Assembly (NCBI GenBank): GCA_003136295.1
Contig: PLDZ01000048.1
Coordinates: 18,190-42,895, forward strand
DNA: 24,706 bases
DNA from: Candidatus Dormiibacterota bacterium
Lineage (GTDB): Bacteria; Chloroflexota; Dormibacteria; Aeolococcales; Aeolococcaceae
Direction of reading: 5' to 3'
Position numbers and translations under genes: made by a program. Under the pieces are notes generated by a model. The model was not told the DNA's origin, did no database searches, and saw nothing but the letters and a program-made list of their open reading frames with translations. Positions 5,774 through 12,974 of the stretch are shown piece after piece. The first letter of the stretch is position 1, and every line of letters begins with the position of its first letter.

Positions 5774-7520
5774 TCTCCCCGGGGTCCTGCGTGCTCGCGA
5801 GACTCCAGATTGCGACCGAGTCCGCATTGAGCGCCGGTGTCGCCTCCGCACAGACCGTATCGTCCGACGCAAGGAGCAGCGTCGCGCCCGCGACTTCCGG
5901 CACAGGCACGGTCTCAACCCCGAGGTTGCAGCACACGAGGAGCCCCGCGTGGGTGTATAGCAGCAGGCTCCGTGAGCTGTCATACCACGCGTCGGTCGCC
6001 GCGTTCTCGGCGCCGGGAGCCAGGAGGCGGACGCGACGCAGTTCGATCAGCCGCCGATACCAGGCGAGCATGCGTGCATGGCGCTCGCCGCCCACCTCGT
6101 CCCAATTGAGAATCGACCGCCGAAAGGTTGCGACCGCCTGAGGATCGGGCACTGCAGCCGGCGGCCAGCCGAAGGCTCTGAATTCGCGCCGCCGGCCGTT
6201 GGTCACGGCCTTGCTCAGGTGCGTGTCGCCGAGGTCCGTGAAGTATTGAAACGGGGTGCTCGCCGCCCACTCCTCGCCCTGAAAGAGCATCGGCACCATC
6301 GGCGAGAGCAGGGTCAGCGCAGCTGCCATGTGCGCGCGCCCGTCGCTGACGAGATGGCAGAGACGCTCGCCGGCCGCACGATTGCCAACCTGGTCATGAT
6401 TCTGCGAATAGGTGATGAAGCGAGTACGCGGGAGGTCTCCGGCGTAGCGTCCAACCGTGCGTTTCCGATGCCGCGAGTACTGCCCAGCATAGACGAAGGT
6501 CTGGAGCAAGGCGGTGCGGACCTCGTCGGGGCTGCCGAAGTCCTCGTAGTAGCCATGCTGTTCGCCCGTGAGCAGCGCATGCAGCGCGTGATGGAAGTCG
6601 TCGTTCCACTGCGCATCCAGTCCATAGCCGCCACGCTCACGTTCGCGGACCAGACGCGGGTCATTGCTGTCACTTTCGGCGATCACCCATAGCTCCCGAC
6701 CGAGTTCACTGGCAAGCTCGTCCACGCGCATGGCGATCGCCTCGAGGATGTGCAGTGGTGACGTGTCGATGATGGCGTGCACGGCATCGAGCCGAAGTCC
6801 GTCGAACGAGTAGTCCCGCAACCACATCTCCGCGTTGTCGAGGACGAAGCGCCGGACCTCGTCAGAATGCTCGCCGTCGTAGTTGAAGGCTGTCCCCCAC
6901 GGTGTCTCGTACCGGTCTGTGAAGTACGGTCCGAAGGCGCCGAGATAATCGCCTTCCGGACCGACGTGGTTGTAGACGACATCCAGGATCACCGCGATTC
7001 CGCGAGCGTGGGACGCCTGGATGAGGCGATGAAGCCCGTGGGGCCCACCGTAGCCGCTATAGGGTGCGAAGAGGTCGACACCGTCGTAGCCCCATCCCCG
7101 CCGTCCCGGAAACTCCGCGACCGGCATGAGCTCGATCGCATTGATTCCGAGATCCACCAGGTGGTCCAGGTGCGTGATCGCGGCGTCGAAGGTGCCTTCC
7201 GGCGTGAATGTGCCGACGTGCAACTCGTAGATGACCGCTTCCCTGATGGGAAATCCTCGCCAGCCGTCACGTTCGCGGGTTCGCGGTTGCTCGACCAGTT
7301 GCGAAGGCCCGTGGACTCCGGCCGGCTGCGACGGCGAACGCGGATCGGGCATCGCGTCGCTGCCGTCGACACTGAACGCATAGTCGTCACCGCCCCCAAC
7401 GTCGCCATTGCACGCAAACCAACCCCCGCCGGATCCCTCCATGGGAAACGTGCGATCGCCCACGAGCAGGTCGACCCGTTGGGCCGCCGGCGCCCAGACA
7501 CTGATCCTGCGGGTGGTCAT
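5757..7520 (-). CDS. treZ: Malto-oligosyltrehalose trehalohydrolase
   Basis: TreZ (GH13) cleaves trehalose from the end of the malto-oligosyl-trehalose made by TreY. The 587-residue protein has an N-terminal beta domain (about 1-90; ISVWAPAAQRVDLLV), the (beta/alpha)8 barrel with YELHVGTFTPEGTF, GWGYDGVDLFAPYSGYG and LDVVYNHVGPEGDY, and a C-terminal beta domain. Catalytic residues are nucleophile D245 (GLRLDAVHAI), acid/base E282 (VIAESD) and D376 (SQNHDQVGNR), all present. The start is the ATG at 7520, which overlaps the treY stop as ATGA, a typical coupled arrangement; an open frame extends upstream to 7652 but only inside treY. Length matches the family. It is the second gene of the treY-treZ operon, divergent from glgX. 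Product trehalose is a stress protectant and carbon store. Confidence 0.96.
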   Translation of the reverse strand: MTTRRISVWAPAAQRVDLLVGDRTFPMEGSGGGWFACNGDVGGGDDYAFSVDGSDAMPDPRSPSQPAGVHGPSQLVEQPRTRERDGWRGFPIREAVIYELHVGTFTPEGTFDAAITHLDHLVDLGINAIELMPVAEFPGRRGWGYDGVDLFAPYSGYGGPHGLHRLIQASHARGIAVILDVVYNHVGPEGDYLGAFGPYFTDRYETPWGTAFNYDGEHSDEVRRFVLDNAEMWLRDYSFDGLRLDAVHAIIDTSPLHILEAIAMRVDELASELGRELWVIAESDSNDPRLVRERERGGYGLDAQWNDDFHHALHALLTGEQHGYYEDFGSPDEVRTALLQTFVYAGQYSRHRKRTVGRYAGDLPRTRFITYSQNHDQVGNRAAGERLCHLVSDGRAHMAAALTLLSPMVPMLFQGEEWAASTPFQYFTDLGDTHLSKAVTNGRRREFRAFGWPPAAVPDPQAVATFRRSILNWDEVGGERHARMLAWYRRLIELRRVRLLAPGAENAATDAWYDSSRSLLLYTHAGLLVCCNLGVETVPVPEVAGATLLLASDDTVCAEATPALNADSVAIWSLASTQDPGEITPTR

Positions 7521-9925
7521 GCGCGCTCGAGCAACGCAATCGGCGTGTCGTCCAGCAAGGTCCCGAGGAGCTGTGTCTCGCCCTCGACCTCGCGCTTTGT
7601 CAACACGTCGCGCCAGCGGCCGTGGGGAAGCGACACTGTGGTGTCCTGCCATCCGGGACGGAGCAGCAGCGGCCAGCGAAATCCGACCGTCACGGTAACC
7701 GGCAGCCCATCCGAGCGCGTGCGGGAGAAGCAGATCGCGTGATCCGCACGTGATCCGCTCACCGCAATGCGCTGATACCCGGCGTCACGGCCGAAGGCCT
7801 CAGGATGCCGGGAACGTACTGCGAGTGCGGTGGCAATGAGTCGCAGCTTGGGTCCGCCATCCTCGAGCCGCGACAGGAACTCGCCGGTTTCCTGATTGAT
7901 CACGTGGCGAAGCAGCCGCCGGCGAGCGTCAAAGTCCACCGGCGTGCGGTTGTCCGGATCGACGAGGCGGAGGTCCCAGAGCTCCGAGCCCTGGTAGATA
8001 TCAGGTATGCCCGGGACCGTCAGCTTGATCAACGTCTGCGAAAGCGACAGCATCTGCCACTCTGGCGTCATCGCTTCGACCAGCGCGCTGATCTCGGTGT
8101 CGACGTCCGGGTCAGCGAGCATCCCGCGCACAAAATCCTCGAGTCCCGATTCGTACTGTTGATCCGGTTGGATCCAGGTGGTCTCGAGCTTCGATTCACG
8201 AGCGGCTTTGAGCATGTACGCCCACGCGCGCTCGGCGTCCAGTGGATGGGCCGCCACCAGCGTTTGATAGAAGAGGTATTCGGCGCGGCGTGATGGGGAA
8301 AGCACGCCCCGGTGGCGTACCGCGATCGCGTCGAGGCGCTCGACGGTCTCGCGCCAGCGATCCGGGATCTCCGAGAGCATTCCCACACGCAGGCGCGCAT
8401 CCTCAGCGCGTTTGGTGTCGTGCGTGGTCGTGGCCAGCAATGTCAAGGGATGCTCCTGCGCGCTCTGGATGCACGTTGCATGGAATTCGTCGAGACCGGC
8501 CATCCGGTCCGGATCCGAACCGACCTCATTGAGCGCGACAAGCCGGACATAGCGGTAGAAGGCGGTGTCCTCGACGCCCTTGGCCATCACCGCACCGGCG
8601 ACCTGCTGAAACCGCTCGCGAAGTTCGCGGCGCGCCGGGCTGTCATCGATCGCTCCACGAAGCACCGCGAGAATGGCGCCGAGACGAGCCTCATCGCACC
8701 GTCCCGACACACGCGCACTGCGTTCCGCAACGTCGATCGCGTGTTCCTCATCGACGCTCAACTGGTCGTCCGCTCGCGGATAGACTCGATATCGCGGCAT
8801 CCCCGCCATGAGCTCGACGAGCTCAGCCCGGGCCTCGCCGATGCCGGCCGCTTTTGCGACACGAGTGAGCCGGCCGAGCTCGGCGCTGAGGAGATCCTCG
8901 AACACCTCCCGCCGGGCTCGATGCGAGTGTGCGTGGAAGTCGTCGTCGTCGCCGGTGAACTCGCGGTAGCAGTCGGAGAGTGCCGCAACGCCCTCGGGAT
9001 GGACCAGGAGCGAGGTCATCAGAGCGCCGAACTCGTAGCCCGTCGTTCCGTCGATCGGCCAGTCGTTGGGCAGATGCTCCGCGGTCGCGAGGATCTTCTC
9101 AGCGACCAGCCACGCCCCTGGGGCTTCAGCACGCAGGCGGAATGCGAAGGTGAATGGATCGCGGAGCCCATCGATGTGATCGACGCGCAGGCCGTCCACG
9201 GTGCCGTCCGCCACAAGCTCGAGCGCGCGCGTGAGCACCGCGTCGAACACCGAGTCGACCTCAACGCGCACGCCGGCAAGTGAGGTCACGTCGAAGAACC
9301 GGCGGTAGTTGAGATGAGCAGATCCCGTCCTCGAGTCCTCGAGGATGTAGTGCTGTGCGTCGAGCGTCTCGAGAGACACCGGGCCCGAGCCGAGCGCCGT
9401 CCCGGGTGCGAGCGGAAACGCACTGCTCGCGTAGTGGAGCTCGAACGCTCCATCCGATGCCCTGACCACCTCCAGATCGCCGTCCGCAAGCAGCTCGGTG
9501 CGAGGCGCGCCGAGCACCGGAAGAAGGACTCGCTCGTGCAGCGCCGGGGCATCCCAGTCGATATCGAAGAATCGAGCGTACGGACTCTCACGCCCCGTAC
9601 GGAGGACATCCCACCACCAGCGATTCGCGCGCTCGGTGATGCACATGTGATTGGGAACCACGTCGAGAACTTGCCCCATCCGGGCGCTGCGCAAGGCGGC
9701 GTCGAGCCGGCGAAGCCCGGCGTCCCCACCGAGCTCGGCGCTCACCCGCGCCGGGTCGACGACGTCATAGCCGTGAGGACTGTGCGCCACCGCCTCCATG
9801 TACGGTGAGCAGTAGAGGTGCGAAATCCCCAACTCCTCGAGATAGGGGACGATGGCCGCGGCATCGTCAAAGTCGAACTCCTCGCGCAGCTGCACCCGGT
9901 AGGTGGCGCGAGGATCAGTCCTCAC
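7517..9925 (-). CDS. treY: Malto-oligosyltrehalose synthase
   Basis: TreY (GH13) turns the reducing-end alpha-1,4 link of a maltodextrin into the alpha-1,1 link of trehalose by intramolecular transglycosylation. The 802-residue protein begins with the family's TYRVQLREEFDFDDA and HLYCSPYMEA. Other hallmarks are HGYDVVDP, DVVPNHM, LNYRRFFDV and MAKGVEDTAFYRYV. Catalytic residues are nucleophile D249 (GLRVDHIDGL), acid/base E276 (WLVAEKIL) and D503 (TTHDTKRAEDAR). GTG 9925 places the conserved N-terminus correctly; the ribosome binding site is weak (GGGCGG). It is the first gene of treY-treZ, and its promoter gap to divergent glgX carries direct copies of ACTATCA. Confidence 0.96.
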   Translation of the reverse strand: MRTDPRATYRVQLREEFDFDDAAAIVPYLEELGISHLYCSPYMEAVAHSPHGYDVVDPARVSAELGGDAGLRRLDAALRSARMGQVLDVVPNHMCITERANRWWWDVLRTGRESPYARFFDIDWDAPALHERVLLPVLGAPRTELLADGDLEVVRASDGAFELHYASSAFPLAPGTALGSGPVSLETLDAQHYILEDSRTGSAHLNYRRFFDVTSLAGVRVEVDSVFDAVLTRALELVADGTVDGLRVDHIDGLRDPFTFAFRLRAEAPGAWLVAEKILATAEHLPNDWPIDGTTGYEFGALMTSLLVHPEGVAALSDCYREFTGDDDDFHAHSHRARREVFEDLLSAELGRLTRVAKAAGIGEARAELVELMAGMPRYRVYPRADDQLSVDEEHAIDVAERSARVSGRCDEARLGAILAVLRGAIDDSPARRELRERFQQVAGAVMAKGVEDTAFYRYVRLVALNEVGSDPDRMAGLDEFHATCIQSAQEHPLTLLATTTHDTKRAEDARLRVGMLSEIPDRWRETVERLDAIAVRHRGVLSPSRRAEYLFYQTLVAAHPLDAERAWAYMLKAARESKLETTWIQPDQQYESGLEDFVRGMLADPDVDTEISALVEAMTPEWQMLSLSQTLIKLTVPGIPDIYQGSELWDLRLVDPDNRTPVDFDARRRLLRHVINQETGEFLSRLEDGGPKLRLIATALAVRSRHPEAFGRDAGYQRIAVSGSRADHAICFSRTRSDGLPVTVTVGFRWPLLLRPGWQDTTVSLPHGRWRDVLTKREVEGETQLLGTLLDDTPIALLERA

Positions 9926-9955
9926 CGTTGCCGCCCGTATGCGATCAATCTCTGT

Positions 9956-9998
9956 ACTATCAGTAGCACTATCAACATGTATGAAGGTAAGCCTATCA
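9956..9998. promoter_or_regulatory. ACTATCA repeats in the treY-glgX divergent promoter
   Basis: ACTATCA occurs at 9956-9962 and 9968-9974, 12 bp apart in the same orientation, and CCTATCA at 9992-9998. On the minus strand, TTGATA (9994-9999) and GATAGT (9968-9973) form a possible treY -35/-10 pair with a 20-bp spacer, the long type that MerR proteins act on. The 119-bp gap between the two start codons serves both directions. The same 7-mer is found upstream of both MerR genes. Confidence 0.45.
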
Positions 9999-10044
9999 AC
10001 TTCGGCCGTACAGCACCACCGAAACGCGCGCTCGTGGAATCGCG

Positions 10045-12234
10045 ATGACCGCTCCTAGACGGCGCACGGGAAGCCGGACGACCCCACGTCATCAGGCGTG
10101 GCCAGGAAGCGAGGCACCACTCGGCGCGACCTGGGATGGCGAAGGCACGAATTTCGCGGTGTATTCGGCGTCGGCGGAGGCGGTGGAGGTCGTGCTCTTC
10201 ACGGACGATGGTGCCGAGAGTGCCACATACGAGCTCCAGGAGCGCACCGACCTCGTCTGGCATGGATACGTGGACCAGGTGCGCCCCGGTCAGCGGTACG
10301 GCCTGCGCGTTCACGGGCCGTACGTCCCACTGCGCGGTCTGCGCCACAACCCGCGCAAGCTCCTCCTGGATCCCTACGCACTGGCGATCTCCGGACGATT
10401 CGAACACGGCCCGGCACTGTACGGCTACTCGTTCGATGGCGACGATCTCGACGCGAGTCACATCGACTCGGCTGCCGCGATGCCGAAAAGCGTGGTCGTC
10501 GACAAGGCCTTCCCCTGGGGCGATGACCGCCGGCCGGAGACGGCGTGGGCAGACACGGTGATATACGAGCTCCACGTGAAGGGCTTCACCATGCGCAACC
10601 CCGACATCCCCGAGGAGCTTCGCGGGACATACGCAGGGCTCGCGCATCCGAGTTCGCTCGAGTATCTGCAGCAACTCGGCATCACCGCCGTGGAGCTCAT
10701 GCCGGTGCACCACTTCGTCGACGCGGGCCACCTCATCGATCGCGGGCTGGTGAATTACTGGGGCTACGACTCGGTCGGATATTTTTCGCCCGAAAGCCGC
10801 TACTCGGCCGGTGGTGGCAATGGCGACCAGGTCCGCGAGTTCAAAGCAATGGTCCGTGCCCTGCACGCCGCCGGTCTCGAGGTGATCCTGGATGTCGTGT
10901 ACAACCACACGGGTGAGGGCAATCATCTCGGCCCCACGCTGAGTTTTCGGGGCATCGACAACCCGTCCTACTACCGGCTCGTCGAGGACGAGCCACGTTT
11001 CTACTTCGATGTGACCGGAACCGGCAACAGCCTCAACGTCAGCAGCCCGATCACGCTGCAGCTGATCACCGACAGCCTCCGATACTGGGTGACGGAAATG
11101 CACGTCGACGGGTTCCGGTTCGATCTCGCCGCCGCCCTCGCGCGCCAGTTCTATGACGTCGACCGGCTCTCGGCGTTCTTCGACATCATCCACCAGGACC
11201 CGGTGCTGTCTCGCGTCAAGCTGGTCGCGGAGCCGTGGGATGTTGGCGAGGGTGGATATCACGTCGGCAACTTCCCGGTGCGGTGGGCCGAGTGGAACGG
11301 TGCCTATCGAGACACGGTCCGCGATTTCTGGCGCGGCGAAGCGGGTGGGGTGCGCGACATCGCCAACTGCCTCACGGGATCGAGCAGTCTCTATCAATGG
11401 GATGGTCGCCAGCCGTGGGCAAGCATCAACTTCGTCACTGCCCATGACGGGTTCACGCTTCGCGACCTCGTCACCTACAACGACAAGCGCAACCAGGCGA
11501 ACGGCGACGGCAATGACGACGGTGCCAACGACAATCGGTCGTGGAATTGCGGCGTCGAGGGTGAGACCGACGACCCGGCAATCACCGCCCTGCGCGCCCG
11601 TCAGCGCCGCAATCTGGTCGCCACCGTGCTCCTCTCGCAGGGTTGCCCGATGATCTGCGGCGGCGACGAGATCGGCCGTACGCAGCGGGGCAACAACAAT
11701 GCGTACTGTCAGGACAACGAGCTGTCGTGGCTCGACTGGACGGACATCGACGAGGTGATGCTGCGGTTCGTGCAGCGCGTCGTCGCGTTTCGCCGCGAGC
11801 AGCCGGTGCTGCGACGGAAGCGGTTCTTCTCAGGCGAGGCAATCAGACGCTCGGGGCGCAAGGACATCATCTGGCTGCTGCCCAACGGTGAGGAATTCAC
11901 CGATTCCGACTGGGACAACGACGGCGAGCGCTCCATCGGCATGATCCTCAACGGCGAGGGAATTCCCGACCGCGACGCCCGGGGTCACCGCATCGTCGGA
12001 GACTCCCTCATGATCCTGCTCCACAGCGGCGACGTCCCGATCACCTGGACGATGCCGTCGGGCTGGACGGGCGGGTGGACCCTGGTCATTGACACGGATG
12101 ACCCGGAAGGCCACCGCGGATCGACCGTGCATCACGCGGGCGATGAGGTCCCGCTGCAGCCACGATCGCTGATCGTGCTCGGTCGCCCGATCAGCGCAGC
12201 GCGCGACCATGCTGCAGGTTCCAGGCGGACCTGA
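10045..12234 (+). CDS. glgX: Glycogen debranching enzyme (isoamylase type)
   Basis: This GH13 debranching enzyme (GlgX/TreX) hydrolyses alpha-1,6 branches of glycogen. The 729-residue protein has an N-terminal CBM48-like domain (about 15-110; PLGATWDGEGTNFAVYSASA), a barrel starting near YELHVKGFTMRNPDIPEELRG (part shown by family), NYWGYDSVGYFSPE and LDVVYNHTGEGN, and a C-terminal beta domain. Catalytic residues are D360 (DGFRFDLAAAL), E396 (VAEPWDVG) and D468 (TAHDGFTLRDLV); GGDEIGRTQRGNNNAYCQD is the typical late signature. ATG 10045 has only a weak ribosome binding site. Being divergent from treY-treZ, it completes the TreX-TreY-TreZ route: linear chains freed here are the TreY substrate. 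Alternatively it serves only glycogen breakdown. Confidence 0.96.
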   Translation: MTAPRRRTGSRTTPRHQAWPGSEAPLGATWDGEGTNFAVYSASAEAVEVVLFTDDGAESATYELQERTDLVWHGYVDQVRPGQRYGLRVHGPYVPLRGLRHNPRKLLLDPYALAISGRFEHGPALYGYSFDGDDLDASHIDSAAAMPKSVVVDKAFPWGDDRRPETAWADTVIYELHVKGFTMRNPDIPEELRGTYAGLAHPSSLEYLQQLGITAVELMPVHHFVDAGHLIDRGLVNYWGYDSVGYFSPESRYSAGGGNGDQVREFKAMVRALHAAGLEVILDVVYNHTGEGNHLGPTLSFRGIDNPSYYRLVEDEPRFYFDVTGTGNSLNVSSPITLQLITDSLRYWVTEMHVDGFRFDLAAALARQFYDVDRLSAFFDIIHQDPVLSRVKLVAEPWDVGEGGYHVGNFPVRWAEWNGAYRDTVRDFWRGEAGGVRDIANCLTGSSSLYQWDGRQPWASINFVTAHDGFTLRDLVTYNDKRNQANGDGNDDGANDNRSWNCGVEGETDDPAITALRARQRRNLVATVLLSQGCPMICGGDEIGRTQRGNNNAYCQDNELSWLDWTDIDEVMLRFVQRVVAFRREQPVLRRKRFFSGEAIRRSGRKDIIWLLPNGEEFTDSDWDNDGERSIGMILNGEGIPDRDARGHRIVGDSLMILLHSGDVPITWTMPSGWTGGWTLVIDTDDPEGHRGSTVHHAGDEVPLQPRSLIVLGRPISAARDHAAGSRRT

Positions 12235-12263
12235 CGTCTCGTTCCCCGGCGCTCCCCGGTTCG

Positions 12264-12287
12264 ATATGTCAGGTATAGTTGACATAT
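12264..12287. promoter_or_regulatory. Dyad with -10 box and start codon: leaderless promoter
   Basis: Perfect 8-bp inverted arms ATATGTCA (12264-12271) and TGACATAT (12280-12287) flank TATAGT (12274-12279), a good -10 box. The first two bases of the next gene's ATG (12286) are the end of the right arm. With 6 nt between -10 and ATG, transcription would start at or next to the A of ATG, giving a leaderless mRNA. A protein bound here would block the promoter completely. No clear -35 is seen. Confidence 0.55.
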
Positions 12288-12630
12288 GGCCTACGCAACC
12301 TCGACGCCGAACGCAGATGCCGCTGTGGCAAGCGTGCTGGCGGCGCTCAACGCACTGTCGACCCCGGACCGCCTCGTGGCGCTGCGTTCGGTGGCGGTGT
12401 TGGTCGGCTCGCGACGGGCGTCCACAGTCCTCGCGGCTCGCGCAGAGGGCATGAGCTGGCAGGACATCGCCGACCGCATCGGGATGTCCCGTCAATCGGT
12501 GTGGAATCGGTACGCGGCCGAGGACCACAACCCACCTCCACCTGCCCGTGGCCGCCGTTCACGGGCACGAAGCGCCACACACGCCTTCTCGAATTGCGCC
12601 GCCTACAAGGCGGTCACCACTCGCCAGTGA
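12286..12630 (+). CDS. Small helix-turn-helix DNA-binding protein
   Basis: A 114-residue protein with a helical N-terminal part (about 10-50; VLAALNALSTPDRLVALRSV) and an HTH near 55-77 in GMSWQDIADRIGMSRQSVWNRY, resembling the sigma-region-4-like or resolvase-like HTH found in small actinobacterial regulators that begin with a similar helical segment. The tail from about residue 80 is Pro/Arg-rich and probably disordered. There is no ligand domain. The ATG overlaps an inverted repeat and lies 6 nt after TATAGT, so the mRNA is probably leaderless and the gene possibly self-regulated. Thioredoxin follows 14 bp downstream with its own strong ribosome binding site, so both are probably co-transcribed. 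The precise family is not recognised. Confidence 0.75.
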   Translation: MAYATSTPNADAAVASVLAALNALSTPDRLVALRSVAVLVGSRRASTVLAARAEGMSWQDIADRIGMSRQSVWNRYAAEDHNPPPPARGRRSRARSATHAFSNCAAYKAVTTRQ

Positions 12631-12644
12631 TCAGGAGAGTCCCC

Positions 12645-12974
12645 ATGGTCAAGAGCGTCGACGATGCAGCATTCGACACCGACGTGCTCGCATCCGGCAC
12701 CCCCGTCCTCGTCGAGTTCGGTGCGGAGTGGTGTCCACCGTGCCGGATGCTTGCTCCCATACTCGATGAGGTCGCCGACCAGCGGGCGAGCCACCTGCGC
12801 GTGCTCACCGTCGACGTCGATGCGAATCCGGTGACGCAAGGGCGATATGGCGTGATGTCGCTGCCCACGCTGTTGCTGTTCGTCGACGGCAAACCGGTGC
12901 GTCAGGTGATCGGGTTCATGTCGAAGGGCCGGCTCCTGGCGTTCATTGACGAGGCACTGCAGATCGCCGCGTAG
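12645..12974 (+). CDS. trxA: Thioredoxin with CPPC active site
   Basis: This 109-residue thioredoxin reduces protein disulfides in the cytoplasm; no signal peptide is present. The active site is AEWCPPCRM (C30, C33), so the usual CGPC is replaced by CPPC. The cis-proline is P74 in SLPTLLLF, followed by FVDGKPVRQVIGF, all family-typical. ATG 12645 is supported by AGGAG 7 nt upstream (12633-12637). It lies 14 bp after the small HTH gene and likely shares its transcript. The last 32 bp overlap the 3' end of the ABC exporter gene on the opposite strand. A Pro at the second dipeptide position is expected to shift redox potential, but the effect here is unknown. Confidence 0.93.
   Translation: MVKSVDDAAFDTDVLASGTPVLVEFGAEWCPPCRMLAPILDEVADQRASHLRVLTVDVDANPVTQGRYGVMSLPTLLLFVDGKPVRQVIGFMSKGRLLAFIDEALQIAA

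Noticed and set aside
7521..7652. N-terminal extension of treZ
   Set aside because: It lies entirely in treY coding sequence in another frame; the ATGA overlap at 7517-7520 gives the family-typical start.
9922..11445. 507-codon open frame on the minus strand opposite glgX
   Set aside because: It is antisense to catalytic motifs of GlgX, has low-complexity His/Val/Arg composition and matches no fold; long antisense frames are expected in high-GC genes.
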